NCBI GenBank assembly: GCA_037178625.1
Contig: CM074130.1
Span: 1,550,001 to 1,614,000 of the forward strand
Direction: 5' to 3'
DNA from: Skeletonema tropicum
Lineage: Eukaryota > Bacillariophyta > Thalassiosirophyceae > Thalassiosirales > Thalassiosiraceae
Length of the DNA stretch: 64,000 nt
Shown: positions 43,944-55,635 of the stretch, one piece after another
Position numbering within the stretch: position 1 is the stretch's first letter
Layout: the number at the start of each line of letters is the position of its first letter
Program-made: the position numbers and the translations under genes
The notes under the pieces: generated by a model
What the model saw: only the letters and a program-made list of their open reading frames with translations
Databases searched by the model: none
What the model was told of the DNA's origin: nothing

Positions 43944-45368
43944 ATGACGGCTCCATCCCTTCTTCGTGTTCGTCTTCGTCGTTATTGGGCAGTGTACCAA
44001 TCTCGTTCTCAGATGCAGGCGGCGAAAAAAATGGGACGAGACAGTCGAAGATCGGCTGCAGGTAGCAATTTGCTGAAATTGGTGACGGTGGCAACAATCA
44101 TGTACTTTTGTTTTGTTGGCATCCCGACATTTTTCAAGAAACCGGATGCAACGAAAGGAAAGGCCAAAGACAAAGCACGCCTTCGGCTTCTGAGGCCTTC
44201 GGGCGACTCCTCGTCCTCAGTCCAGGAAAACATGAAGGAAGAAGCGGTAACGGAAGGGGGCATCCCTGTCATTCATATTAAAGCTAAAGAGACTTGGGGC
44301 ACGCCGTTAAAGCACAATTACCAGCGCTCTACTTTCGCTCAGACTATTGCTATGTTAAAGGAAGCTGAAATGGTCCTTGAAAAGCAGAAATCACTTGCTG
44401 GTCATGGAACAAGCAGAGAGTGCCATGTGCCGGCGGAGGTGGCAGATAAATTTCCATGGAAATACTACGACAATTTGATTGAAACAAATCGCAAAACTGG
44501 TGAATTGGCTAGGAGTATCAAAGAATATGTACCCAAGCGCGATAGTTCATACTCAGAGAAGCAAAGTCGCATCCCACATCGGCTTATCTTCACTAACAAG
44601 TTCAACCTATTGGACTGCAATTTGTCCTCGTCCAGCACCTCAGACCCTAGCGATCACACATTGGCCCACAATGTTCACGATACCATAAATGCATACAAAA
44701 AGGAATGGGCATCAGAAGATGTTGAAGTTACCTTCTTGACAGACAAGGAATGTATCGAAGCTATTTCTGACGTAGAACCAGAGTTGTTGAAGTACTATGA
44801 TGACCTCATAGGCAGCTTCAAGGGAGATGTCTGCCGTGCAGCGTATCTTTACAAGTATGGAGGGTATTATTTAGACTTGGACCTCTTAGTTGTACATCCA
44901 TTAGTTGCCAACGCTGCGAATGAGTTTGTTACTGTGAAGGCGGCTGGTTACAAGAACGATCCTCAGTTCTTTCAAGCTTTCTTAGCTGTGGCACCAAAGA
45001 ACAAGATAATCATGAGGAGCATTTATATCATGCTTCAAATACTTTCTGGGAATCGTAAAAAGAGAGGAAGTGGCCTTCTTGGCACCCAATCGTTGCAAGA
45101 TGCCTGGGCCGAAGTTGCGAGAGAAGATCACTCCATTGCATCCACTGGGAAAAACAGAAAAGTCTACCTCCTCTCAGAACTCCATCGCGACAACGACTTT
45201 GACCAAAGCGTCCCCAAGCAAGAGAATTATGGGGAACCTTTGTTTACTGCCCCTACATGTAATTTTTTTGTTGCTGATGAGGAAGAAAAGTCCGTGTATT
45301 TCTATTCTCATATCCTGGGAGCGTCATTGTGCGGAAGAATGAATCATCTTCCTAATAGCTTTCATTAA
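43944..45368 (+). CDS. GT32-type glycosyltransferase, type II membrane protein (intronless paralogue)
   Basis: Single-exon gene of 474 residues with ATG 43944. A basic N-terminus precedes a membrane anchor near 52-72 (LLKLVTVATIMYFCFVGIP), giving a Golgi type II layout. From the linker EGGIPVIHIKAKETWGTP onward it is closely similar to the C-terminal third of the fusion protein at 24928-28038. Shared blocks are SRIPHRLIFTNKFNLLDCNL, GDVCRAAYLYKYGGYYLDLD (DxD metal site), FFQAFLAVAPKN and LGTQSLQDAWAE. It lacks the two sulfotransferase-like domains, and the intron that splits GG from YY in the fusion gene is absent. Transfer of a hexosyl unit in the secretory pathway is expected from the family; donor and acceptor are unknown. 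Confidence 0.82.
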   Translation: MTAPSLLRVRLRRYWAVYQSRSQMQAAKKMGRDSRRSAAGSNLLKLVTVATIMYFCFVGIPTFFKKPDATKGKAKDKARLRLLRPSGDSSSSVQENMKEEAVTEGGIPVIHIKAKETWGTPLKHNYQRSTFAQTIAMLKEAEMVLEKQKSLAGHGTSRECHVPAEVADKFPWKYYDNLIETNRKTGELARSIKEYVPKRDSSYSEKQSRIPHRLIFTNKFNLLDCNLSSSSTSDPSDHTLAHNVHDTINAYKKEWASEDVEVTFLTDKECIEAISDVEPELLKYYDDLIGSFKGDVCRAAYLYKYGGYYLDLDLLVVHPLVANAANEFVTVKAAGYKNDPQFFQAFLAVAPKNKIIMRSIYIMLQILSGNRKKRGSGLLGTQSLQDAWAEVAREDHSIASTGKNRKVYLLSELHRDNDFDQSVPKQENYGEPLFTAPTCNFFVADEEEKSVYFYSHILGASLCGRMNHLPNSFH

Positions 45369-45689
45369 CATTAATAGACTAATCAGATGTATCATACTTA
45401 ACAATTTTGTTGTATTACAATTATTATCACATGAAGGCAGTGAGGAATAAAGATAAAAAAACATCGCATCTACTTCGCCGAGATGAGATGCTCTCTCTCT
45501 CTGTCGATGAAGTGTCGTCAGTTGTTAGTCGACGCTCATGCTGTCAGAGATAGATACACCAACATGGTTATGGATGATGGTGATTTATCTACCACAATCG
45601 CCGTAATCTGATTTCAGAGCTAATTCATATTACCAATTTTCAATTACTATTTACAGAAATAATACTGTAGTCATGTACCAATGAATGGC
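45369..45689. other. Convergent intergenic region
   Basis: 321 bp between the stops of the GT32 gene and HSP70. It includes CTCTCTCTCT near 45490. No gene or structured element seen. Confidence 0.4.
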
Positions 45690-46365
45690 TTAGTCGATCT
45701 CCTCAATGGTGGGTCCACTGGCTGGATCATCAGCAGGAGGAGCTCCAGCACCTCCCATGTCAGGCATACCACCCATATCAGGCATGCCTCCCATTCCACC
45801 AGCACCGCCTGCCATCTTCTGTAGAATAGGCATAGCAACACCCTCAAGTGCCTTCTGTTTCTCTTCATACTCCTCCTTCTCAGCGGTCTGATTGGCATCG
45901 AGCCAGGTTGTGGCTTCGTTGATGGCGTTGAGAAGAGCAGTCTTGTCCTCCTCAGGGATCTTATCCTTCACTTCATCACCCTCAATGGAAGACTTCAACG
46001 AGTAGCAGTAGTTCTCGAGACCATTCTTGGCCTCGACACGGTTCTTGTTAGCATCATCCTCGGCCTTGTACTTCTCAGCCTCTTCAACCATGCGTTCAAT
46101 CTCCTCTTGGGAAAGACGTCCCTTGTCGTTGGTAATAGTGATTTTGTTTTCCTTTCCAGTAGACTTCTCAAGAGCAGACACATTCAAAATACCATTGGCA
46201 TCAATATCGAAGCAGACATCGATCTGGGGCTGTCCACGGGGCATGGGAGGGATGCCATCGAGGTTGAACTTACCCAAAAGGTTGTTGTCACGAGTCATGG
46301 AGCGCTCTCCCTCGAAGACTTGGATCAACACACCAGGCTGGTTATCAGCGTAGGTGGAGAAGGTT

Positions 46366-46406
<41 letters not shown>

Positions 46407-46980
46407 AGTGGTCATGACCCCTCCAGCAGTCTCAAGACCGAGGGAAAGAGGAGTGACATCAAGAAGAAGGAGCTCAGAAAGCTTCTCGGACTTGTCAGCG
46501 CCGGAAAGGATGGCAGCCTGAACGGTGGCACCGTAAGCAACGGCCTCGTCGGGGTTGATGGACTTGCAGGGCTCCATGCCGTTGAAGAACTCGGTCAACA
46601 TGGACTGAACCTTGGGAATTCGGGTGGATCCTCCAACAAGAACAACCTCATGAACTTGGTTCTTGGCGATCTTGGAATCCCTGAGCACCTTCTCGCAGGG
46701 CTCCATGCACTTCTTGAAGTAGTCCATACACAAGTCCTCGAAACGAGCCCTTGTGATGGTAGAGTTAAAGTCAATACCATCAAAGAGGGAGTCAATCTCA
46801 ATGTGTGCCTGAGTGGAAGATGAAAGAGTACGCTTCGCACGCTCACAGGCAGTACGGAGCCTCCTCAAGGAACGCTGATTCTGGGACATATCCTTACGAT
46901 GACGCCTCTTGAAGTCCTGCAAGAAGTAGTCGACCATACGGTTGTCAAAGTCCTCTCCTCCCAAGTGGGTATCTCCAGCA

Positions 46981-47022
<42 letters not shown>

Positions 47023-47651
47023 GACACATCAAAAGTTCCTCCACCAAGATCGAAAATCAAGACATTCTTCTCCTCACCCTTCTGATCAAGACCGTAGGCA
47101 ATGGCAGCAGCGGTGGGCTCGTTAATGATACGCAACACGTTGAGTCCAGCGATGGAACCGGCGTCCTTGGTGGCCTGACGCTGAGAATCGTTAAAGTAGG
47201 CAGGGACGGTGACAACAGCGTTCTTGACCTCCTTGCCCAAATATGCCTCGGCAATCTCACGCATCTTGGTGAGGACCATGGAACTGATCTCCTCAGCCTT
47301 GAATTGCTTGGTCTCGCCCTTGTATTCCACCTCGATGACGGGAGTTCCTCCGGCACCGGGCGTAACCTTAAAAGGCCAGTGCTTCATGTCAGCCTGAACA
47401 CCGGGATCAGAGAACTTGCGGCCAATGAGACGCTTGGCATCGAAGACGGTGTTGGTAGCGTTCATGGCAGCTTGGGACTTGGCGGCATCTCCAATAAGAC
47501 GTTCGGTTTCAGTGAAGGCAACGTAGGAAGGGGTGGTCCTGTTTCCTTGATCGTTGGCGATGATTTCCACACGGTCGTTTTGCCAGACGCCCACACATGA
47601 GTAGGTGGTACCGAGATCAATACCGACGGATTCTCCAGTTACTTGAGCCAT
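45690..47651 (-). CDS. HSP70: Cytosolic HSP70 chaperone
   Basis: Intronless gene of 653 residues, full length for cytosolic HSP70. The ATP-driven chaperone binds hydrophobic peptides and works with J proteins such as the DNAJC9-like product in this window. The N-terminus has [14 protein letters not shown] (phosphate loop), then [35 protein letters not shown] and [14 protein letters not shown]. The bipartite NLS-like [19 protein letters not shown] and the substrate domain with [15 protein letters not shown] follow. The C-terminus is G/M-rich (GGMPDMGG) and ends EEID instead of the usual EEVD that TPR co-chaperones clamp. No organelle presequence. Divergent with HSP90. Confidence 0.97.
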
Positions 47652-47990
47652 TTTGATATGTTGTAGTTAGTTTGCAAAAATGATTTTATGAGCATGATGC
47701 GGTTGTTGTGGCGACCGGTGGGCTGCTCAGATCCAGCCGCGTATCGTACTGAATTCCTCCATGGAAGTCTACAGGGCTTCATTTCCAGCCATTCAGATTT
47801 CCAAAGAGGCCAACAAAGATCTCCAAGAAGTTTCTGTAGGATAAGTACTAATTCCTACGTTCAAAAGCAATGCTATTTTTGCGGGAATGATGGAGCCGGC
47901 TGGTGGCTCTCGCTCGCCCACCATGATGATCTGGCTCACAACACTCACAGAACTACATCTTGTGCTACCGCAACATCAAACAAAACAACC
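47652..47990. promoter_or_regulatory. Shared HSP70/HSP90 divergent promoter with heat-shock element
   Basis: 339 bp separate the two start codons. AGAAGTTTCT at 47826-47835 is an exact nGAAnnTTCn pair, the core unit of a heat-shock-factor site, and a third unit is only weakly present (GTAGG). It lies near the middle, so one HSF site could serve both genes. AGTACTAATTCCTACG at 47844-47859 also occurs in both arms of the inverted duplication. Confidence 0.6.
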
Positions 47991-50114
47991 ATGAGCGACG
48001 CCGCCTCCGAAAGTTATGCCTTCTCGGCTGATATCAACCAGCTCCTCTCGTTGATTATCAACACCTTCTACTCCAACAAGGAAATTTTCCTTCGCGAACT
48101 CATCTCCAACTCTTCCGATGCCCTCGATAAAATCCGCTACCAGAGCCTCACCGACTCCAGCGTCCTCGACAGCGAGCCAGAGCTCCAAATCAAGCTCATC
48201 CCCGACAAGGCCAACAACACACTGACCATCGAGGACTCCGGAATCGGTATGACCAAGGCTGATTTGGTCAACAATCTCGGAACCATCGCCAAGTCCGGCA
48301 CCAAGGCCTTCATGGAGGCGCTCACGGCCGGCGCGGATATCTCCATGATTGGGCAGTTCGGTGTCGGTTTCTACTCTGCCTACCTCGTGGCCGACAAGGT
48401 GGAGGTCGTGTCCAAGAACAACGAGGATGGATGCTACACCTGGACTTCCGAGGCTGGTGGTAGCTTCACTGTCACACCGACCGAGGATGCTGGATTGGGC
48501 CGCGGAACACGCATCATTTTGCATTTGAAGGAGGACATGAGCGAGTACCTCGAGGAGAAGAGAGTCACAGATTTGGTCAAGAAGCACAGTGAGTTCATTG
48601 GCTTCCCCATCAAGCTTTACACTGAGAAGACCACTGAGAAGGAGGTGACTGATGACGACGATGATGATGACGATGAAAATGAGGACGACGACAAGCCCAA
48701 GGTGGAGGAGGTCGATGAAGAGGACGCCAAGAAGGAGAAGAAAACCAAGAAGATCAAGGAAGTTAGCCACGAGTGGGAGCACCTCAACAACATGAAGCCA
48801 CTCTGGATGCGCAAGGCCGATGATGTCACCCAGGACGAATACGCTGCCTTCTACAAATCCGTCTCCAACGACTGGGAGGAGCATGCTGCTGTGAAGCACT
48901 TCTCTGTGGAGGGACAACTCGAGTTCCGTGCTGTGCTCTTCTGCCCCAAGCGTGCTCCATTCGACATGTTCGAGGGAGGAGCCAAGAAGAAGCACAACCA
49001 CATCAAGTTGTATGTGCGTCGTGTCTTCATCATGGACAATTGTGAGGATCTTATGCCCGAGTGGCTCAGCTTCATCAAGGGAGTGGTTGATTCCGAGGAT
49101 CTTCCCCTCAATATCTCTCGTGAGACTCTTCAACAGAACAAGATCCTTCGTGTTATCAAGAAGAACTTGGTCAAGAAGTGCATTGAGATGTTCAACGATT
49201 TGACTGAGAATGAGGATGCTTACAATAAGTTCTACGAGGCCTTCTCCAAGAATCTCAAGCTCGGCATTCATGAAGACTCCACTAACCGCGCCAAGCTTGC
49301 CAAGCTCCTTCGTTACAACTCCACCAAGTCTGGTGACTCCATGACCAGCCTTGATGACTATGTTAGTCGCATGGATGATAAGCAGCCCGGTATCTACTAC
49401 ATTACTGGAGAGTCGAAGCGCAGTGTTGAAACATCTCCATTCCTTGAGAAGCTCAAGAAGAAGGGATACGAGGTCCTTTACATGGTTGACCCCATTGATG
49501 AGTACGCCATCCAACAGCTCAAGGAATTTGAGGGCAAGAAGCTTCTCAGTGCCACCAAGGAAGGACTCGAGATGGAAGAAGACGAGGATGAGAAGGCTGC
49601 ATTCGAGGAAGCCAAGGCTAAGGCCGAGGGATTGTGCAAGCTCATGAAGGAGGTTCTCGATGACAAGGTTGAGAAGGTGGTTGTATCCAACCGTCTCGCC
49701 GACAGTCCTTGCTGTCTCGTGACCGGCGAGTACGGCTGGTCTGCCAACATGGAGCGTATCATGAAGGCCCAAGCCCTTCGTGACTCTAGCCAGAGTGCCT
49801 ACATGAGCTCGAAGAAGACCATGGAGATCAACCCCACCAACTCCATCATCACTGCTCTTCGCGAGAAGGCCGATGCTGATCAATCTGACAAGACCGTGAA
49901 GGACCTCATCTGGCTCCTTTATGATACCAGTCTCCTCACTTCTGGATTCAGCCTCGATGAGCCTGCCACCTTTGCCTCTCGTATTCACCGTCTTGTGAAG
50001 CTTGGTTTGTCTATTGACGATGATGATGCTGATGAGGACGATGATGATATGGATGACCTTCCCGCACTCGATGATGATGACAATGAGGAGAGTGCCATGG
50101 AGCAGGTTGATTAA
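47991..50114 (+). CDS. HSP90: Cytosolic HSP90 chaperone
   Basis: Intronless gene of 707 residues. ATG 47991 ([20 protein letters not shown]) was chosen because the frame upstream is not HSP90-like. The GHKL ATPase domain has [30 protein letters not shown] and [16 protein letters not shown] charged linker follows ([14 protein letters not shown] with KKEKKTKK). The middle domain has [20 protein letters not shown] and [12 protein letters not shown] with the catalytic Arg region. The C-terminus has the dimerisation segment, an acidic tract and the ending SAMEQVD. The canonical tail is MEEVD, so one Glu in the co-chaperone clamp motif is Gln. It matures client proteins with HSP70 in the cytosol. 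Codon use is strongly biased to C-ending codons, as expected of a highly expressed gene. Confidence 0.97.
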   Translation: MSDAASESYAFSADINQLLSLIINTFYSNKEIFLRELISNSSDALDKIRYQSLTDSSVLDSEPELQIKLIPDKANNTLTIEDSGIGMTKADLVNNLGTIAKSGTKAFMEALTAGADISMIGQFGVGFYSAYLVADKVEVVSKNNEDGCYTWTSEAGGSFTVTPTEDAGLGRGTRIILHLKEDMSEYLEEKRVTDLVKKHSEFIGFPIKLYTEKTTEKEVTDDDDDDDDENEDDDKPKVEEVDEEDAKKEKKTKKIKEVSHEWEHLNNMKPLWMRKADDVTQDEYAAFYKSVSNDWEEHAAVKHFSVEGQLEFRAVLFCPKRAPFDMFEGGAKKKHNHIKLYVRRVFIMDNCEDLMPEWLSFIKGVVDSEDLPLNISRETLQQNKILRVIKKNLVKKCIEMFNDLTENEDAYNKFYEAFSKNLKLGIHEDSTNRAKLAKLLRYNSTKSGDSMTSLDDYVSRMDDKQPGIYYITGESKRSVETSPFLEKLKKKGYEVLYMVDPIDEYAIQQLKEFEGKKLLSATKEGLEMEEDEDEKAAFEEAKAKAEGLCKLMKEVLDDKVEKVVVSNRLADSPCCLVTGEYGWSANMERIMKAQALRDSSQSAYMSSKKTMEINPTNSIITALREKADADQSDKTVKDLIWLLYDTSLLTSGFSLDEPATFASRIHRLVKLGLSIDDDDADEDDDDMDDLPALDDDDNEESAMEQVD

Positions 50115-50777
50115 AGATGAGTTTCTTGGACGTTAAGAACGAGAGATACTCATAAAAGATAATTCTTCCATTTTCTAATCTCCGCTTAGGTGGCGTTGTG
50201 TATTGTTGCTAAAAATAAAATTACTTGAAATAATTGGTGTTGCGTGAATTTTAATAGTCTTGTTTGGTTGTATAAGTAATTCCTCAATTCAATGTGTGTC
50301 ATGATGATCCTAAGACGATGAAGAACCTTTCTTCTCACCAGTGCAGTTGAGATACAACTTTGATACTCGATAAATGTAAAAATTATGTCTGGGAAGTTCT
50401 GAAGAGGGAAAAGCTTCAATGCCAGTACTACTTTCCAATGAAGAGCTCTAATTTAACAGAACATGCTCGCAGCGGCGTTCACAGTAATGAGTTATGATTT
50501 GGAGTTGTGTCACATCATAACAACAAACTAAACCCTAACAACACCAACGCGGCAAAAAAATCAATATTAGCAGATTAGCAAAATAGGAGAACAAAATTGG
50601 ATACCGAGGAAGGTAAAATAATGCTGACAGAAAGCTCAAGCGACAAAAAACAGTATTGACAATTGACAACAAAGATATGATATATTTAAATGTGGTGCTG
50701 CCAGCTAGCCAACACTGGACCTCACAAAACAGAAAAAGAACTTTAGAATGGCTCAAATCAATGAAGTGTGAATGTAA
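50115..50777. other. Intergenic region between HSP90 and satellite
   Basis: About 660 bp, AT-rich, with scattered stops. It should hold the HSP90 3' UTR. No gene, RNA or repeat recognised. Confidence 0.4.
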
Positions 50778-53700
50778 TTATATAGTATAACCGCCGAGTA
50801 TAATGGGCCAGTAGAAGCGGCTAATGAGCGTATGGACGACGATTGATACGATTTGGTTCATTGTGGTGCTGCCGGTCAGCCTGACCTGGACCTCTCATAT
50901 CAGCTACGACACTGCAGTAACGCTTCTACGTACGCTGATTGTCTGCGCAGTGCTAATGTGCTTGTATAGTATCGCCACCGACTATAATGAGCCAGTACAA
51001 GCGGCTCATGAGCGTATGGATGACGATTGATACGATTTGGTTCATTGTGGTGCTGCCGGTCAGCCTGACCTGGACCTCTCATATCAGCTACGACACTGTA
51101 GCATCGCTTCTACGTACGCTGATTGTCTGCACAGTGCTAATGTGCTTGTATAGTATCGCCACCGACTATAATGGGCCACTAGAAGCGGATCAAGCGCGTA
51201 TTGACGACGATTGATACGATTTGGTTCATTGTGGTGCTGCCGGTCAGCCTGACCTGGACCTCTCATATCAGCTACGACATTTAAGCATCGCTTCTACGTA
51301 CGCTGATTGTCTGCGCAGTGCTAATGTGCTTGTATAGTATCGCCACCGACTATAAGGGGCCAGTACAAGCGGCCCATGCGCGTATTGACGACGATTGATA
51401 CGATTTGGTTCATTGTGGTGCTCTGACCTGCACCTCTCATATCAGCTACGACATTGAAGCATCGCTTCTACGTACGCTGATTGTCTGCGTAGTGCTAATG
51501 TGCTTGTATAGTATCGCCACCGACTATAATGGGCCACTAGAAGCGGATCAAGCGCGTATTGACGACGATTGATACGATTTGGTTCATTGTGGTGCTGCCG
51601 GTCAGCCTGACCTGGACCTCTCATATCAGCTACGACACTGTAGCATCGCTTCTACGTACGCTGATTGTCTGCGCAGTGCTAATGTGCTTGTATAGTATCG
51701 CCACCGACTATAATGGGCCAGTAGAGGCGGCCCATGCGAGTATTGACGACGAGTGATACGATTTGGTTCATTGTGGTGCTGCCGGTCAGCCTGACCTGGA
51801 CCTCTCATATCTGCTGCGACATTGAAGCATCGCTTCTACGTACGCTGATTGTCTGCGCAGTGCTAATGTGCTTGTATAGTATCGCCACCGACTATAATGT
51901 GCCAGTACAAGTGGCTCAAGCGCGTATTGACGACGATTGATACGATTAGGTTCATTGTGGTGCTGCCGATCAGCCTGACCTGGACCTCTCATATCAAAAC
52001 GACATTGAAGCATCGCTTCTACGTACGCTGATTGTCTGCGTAGTGCTAATGTGCTTGTATAGTATCGCCACCGACTATAAGGGGCCATTAGAAGCGGCCC
52101 ATGCGCGTATTGACGACGATTGATACGATTTGGTTCATTGTGGTGCTGCCGGTCAGCCTGACCTGGACCTCTCATATCAGCTACGACACTGTACTATAGA
52201 ATCGCTTCTACGTACGCTGATTGTCTGCGCAGTGCTAATGTGCTTGTATAGTATCGTCACCGACTATAAGGGGCCAGTAGAGGCGGCCCATGCGCGTATG
52301 GATGACGATTGATACGATTTGGTTCATTGTGGTGCTGCCGGTCAGCCTGACCTGGACCTCTCATATCAGCTACGAGACTGTAGCATCGCTTCTACGTACG
52401 CTGATTGTCTGCGCAGTGCTAATGTGCTTGTATAGTATCGCCACCGACTATAATGGGCCACTAGAAGCGGCTCAAGCGCGTATGAATGACGAGTGATACG
52501 ATTTGGTTCATTGTGGTGCTGCCGGTCAGCCTGACCTGGACCTCTCATATCAGCTACGACACTGTAGCATCGCTTCTACGTACGCTGATTGTCTGCGCAG
52601 TGCTAATGTGCTTGTATAGTATCGCCACCGACTATAATGGGCCAGTAGAGGAGGCCCATGCGCGTATTGACGACGAGTGATACGATTAGGTTCATTGTAG
52701 TGCTGCCGGTCAGCCTGACCTGGACCTCTCATATCAGCTACAACATTGAAGCATCGCTTCTACGTACGCTGATTGTCTGCGCAGTGCTAATGTGCTTGTA
52801 TAGTATCGCCACCGACTATAATGGGCCAGTAGAGGAGGCCCATACGCGTATTGACGACGATTGATACGATTTGGTTCATTGTGGTGCTGCCGGTCAGCCT
52901 GACCTGGACCTCTCATATCAGTTACGACACTGTACTATAGAATCGCTTCTACGTACGCTGATTGTCTGCGTAGCGCTAATGTGCTTGTATAGTATCGCCA
53001 CCGACTATAATGGGCCAGTAGAAGCGGCCCCTACGCGTATGGATGACGATTGATACGATTTGGTTCATTGTGGTGCTGCCGGTCAGCCTGACCTGGACCT
53101 CTCATATCAGCTGCGACATTTAAGCATCGCTTCTACGTACGCTGATTGTCTGCGCAGTGCTAATGTGCTTGTATAGTATCGCCACCGACTATAATGGGCC
53201 ACTAAAAGCGGCTCAAGCGCGTATTGACGACGATTGATACGATTTGGTTCATTGTGGTGCTGCCGGTCAGCCTGACCTGGACCTCTCATATCAGCTACGA
53301 CACTGTAGCATCGCTTCTACGTACGCTGATTGTCTGCGCAGTGCTAATGTGCTTGTATAGTATCGCCACCGACTATAATGGGCCAGTAGAGGCGGCCCAT
53401 GCGCGTATTGACGACGATTGATACGATTTGGTTCATTGTGGTGCTGCCGGTCAGCCTGACCTGGACCTCTCATATCAGCTACGACACTGTACTATAGCAT
53501 CGCTTCTACGTACGCTGATTGTCTGCGCAGTGCTAATGTGCTTGTATAGTATCGCCACCGACTATAATGGGCCACTAGAAGCGGCCCATGCGCGTATTGA
53601 CGACGATTGATACGATTTGGTTCATTGTGGTGCTGCCGGTCAGCCTGACCTGGACCTCTCATATCAGCTACGACACTGTACTATAGAATCGCTTCTACGT

Positions 53701-54003
53701 ACGCTGATTGTCTGCGTAGTGCTAATATGCTTGTATAGTATCGCCACCGACTATAATGGGCCAGTAGAAGCGGCCCATGCGCGTATGGATGACGAGTGAT
53801 ACGATTTGGTTCATTGTGGTGCTGCCGGTCAGCCTGACCTGGACCTCTCATATCAGCTACGACATTGAAGCATCGCTTCTACGTACGCTGATTGTCTGCG
53901 CAGTGCTAATGTGCTTGTATAGTATCGCCACCGACTATAATGGGCCAGTAGAGGCGGCCCATGCGCGTATTGACGACGATTGATACGATTTGGTTCATTG
54001 TGT
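50778..54003. repeat. About 17-unit satellite, unit about 184 bp
   Basis: CTTCTACGTACGCTGATTGT recurs 17 times, mostly at 184-bp spacing, from 50922 to about 53877; one interval is about 174 bp and a few about 189 bp. Differences include an optional CTATAG insertion (CACTGTACTATAGAATCG), a GCTGCCGG deletion in one unit near 51420, and point changes. Each unit contains the perfect palindrome GGTCAGCCTGACC. A hydrophobic 60-68-codon frame on plus and a basic 60-codon frame on minus recur in each unit. Since 184 is not a multiple of 3 the frame changes between units, so these are not counted as genes. A degenerate partial unit runs to about 54095. Confidence 0.95.
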
Positions 54004-54095
54004 TTCTGCTGGTTTGACCTCTCATGTCAGTCACGAATTGTAGCATCGCTTGTAAGAAGTTAAGAATCCGTGTGGGCAGCGCTAATGTGCTTAGT

Positions 54096-54639
54096 AGCTC
54101 CCATAATAGCCATAATCTGTTTCCAACGCTGTCATTATAGCATCAAGCCGTCCTAGTGACTCATTTCATTATGTTATGAGAACTAAGACTGCTTAAAGTA
54201 CCCGATGACAGCTAGTAGTACATTGTTCCTGCTTCAGGTCGGATATCCTATGTGAAAAGCGAGGAACACAGACGAGCAAGGCTCGCTGTTACATTTCAAG
54301 CCTAAGACTGAGATGTTCATATTGTATTGGATGCAGCAAAGACAAAGAATAATTTAGTACTCCGTATATACGTTTCGTCGATGTTCCGAAGGGATGGGTA
54401 AAATGAGACACAAAAGACAATACATGAAAAGACACTTCCAATGTCATAAAGAAACTTACTTGGGAGCTCTAAGTAGAGAGAAAGAGGATATGGTATTAGC
54501 TCTAATTTGTAGGTGATCTGAGAATTCTTTTATGTGCCCTGATCTGAGAGGTCTAATAGAATCGATTCTACATATCTAGCGTAAATAATGTCGCCTATTG
54601 AGGGCCCACCAGACGTACTTTAAAATTTCTGTTACATAA
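54096..54639. other. Spacer between satellite array and diverged copies
   Basis: About 540 bp without coding capacity or recognised motif. It borders the array on one side and its inverted, diverged copies on the other. Confidence 0.4.
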
Positions 54640-55185
54640 TCGCTTCTACATACACGCAGACAATCAGCGTACGTAGAAGAGATTGTACAGTGTCGTAGCT
54701 GATATGGGAGGTCCAGGTCAGGCTGACCGGTAGCCCCACATTGAAACAAATCGTACCCATCGTCATCAATATGCACATGAGCCGCTTCTAGTCGCCCATT
54801 ATACTCGGTGGCGATACTATAGAAGCACATTAGCACTGCCCAGACGGCAGCGTGCGTAGAAGCGATGCTATTGGACCTCTCAGATCATCTACAAATTAGA
54901 GCTAATATCAATACATCCGCTTGAGCACCATCCGTCTGAGCAGTTCTAATGTCCTTGTATATTATCACCGCCGAGTATAATGGACCACTAGAAGCGGCTC
55001 GTGCGCGTATTGATGACGATAGATACGATTTGGTTCATTGTGGTGCTGCTGGCCAGCCCCACACTGGACCTCTCAAATCTGTAGCACCGCTTCTACGCAG
55101 GACATCCGTCTGAGCAGTGCTAATGTGCTTGTATACTATCGCCACCGAGTATAATGGGCCACTAGAAGCGTCTCATGCGCATATT
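54640..55185. repeat. Diverged satellite units, first inverted then direct
   Basis: At 54640-54868 the satellite sequence reads on the opposite strand (CGTACGTAGAAG, GTCAGGCTGACCGG, GGCGATACTATAGAAGCACA). From about 54940 to 55185 it returns to the main orientation (CCGAGTATAATGG, GATACGATTTGGTTCATTGT), with CGCCGAGTATAATGG as at the first edge of the array (50781). Divergence is much higher than within the array, so these look like old flanking units. Confidence 0.8.
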
Positions 55186-55635
55186 GTCGACATGATACTA
55201 TTTTATATAGATATGTAGATAGATAGATAGAGATTATTTTAGTTGCTACTCCCTAGGCACTAGTGCCAGTAGAGAAAGGTGAACTTAAACCAGGAGGAGC
55301 TCGGGCTGGTCCCGAAGACGCCTGTGGTGCCTGCTGGGCAGATAGTATCCTGAGATGAACACGGTATCCAGAACGCAATGTGCCCTGGAGATAATATGAA
55401 TTTAAGATAGATACAACATAGATAGATTATTTTAGTCACTACTCTTAGATTCACATACTCCTACCTACCTACTTGCTTAGATTTTTGGGGGCAGAGGGCA
55501 ATGTCCATGAAAGGGGGAGCCCAAAAAAGTCATCACGATTTCCGATTTATTTCCATCAGCTAGCTGCGCCGTCAGCGTCAACCAAGCACCAAGCCCAAGC
55601 ATCAGGCTAACGTTGCCTCGCAACCAAGAGCTGCC
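55186..55635. promoter_or_regulatory. Upstream region of the mitochondrial carrier
   Basis: About 450 bp. TAGATAGATAGATAG near 55205-55232 is a short tetranucleotide run. Variants of AGATTATTTTAGT..CTACTC occur at about 55231 and 55425, a short direct repeat. The end is expected to hold the promoter and leader of the next gene. Confidence 0.4.

Noticed and set aside
47976..49988. 670-codon minus-strand open frame opposite HSP90
   Set aside because: Mirror frame created by the strong codon bias of HSP90; no independent domain. Similar mirror frames lie opposite HSP70.
50824..53983. Many 60-68-codon frames on both strands of the satellite
   Set aside because: They repeat because the DNA repeats; the unit length is not a multiple of 3 and each frame closes at the unit border.
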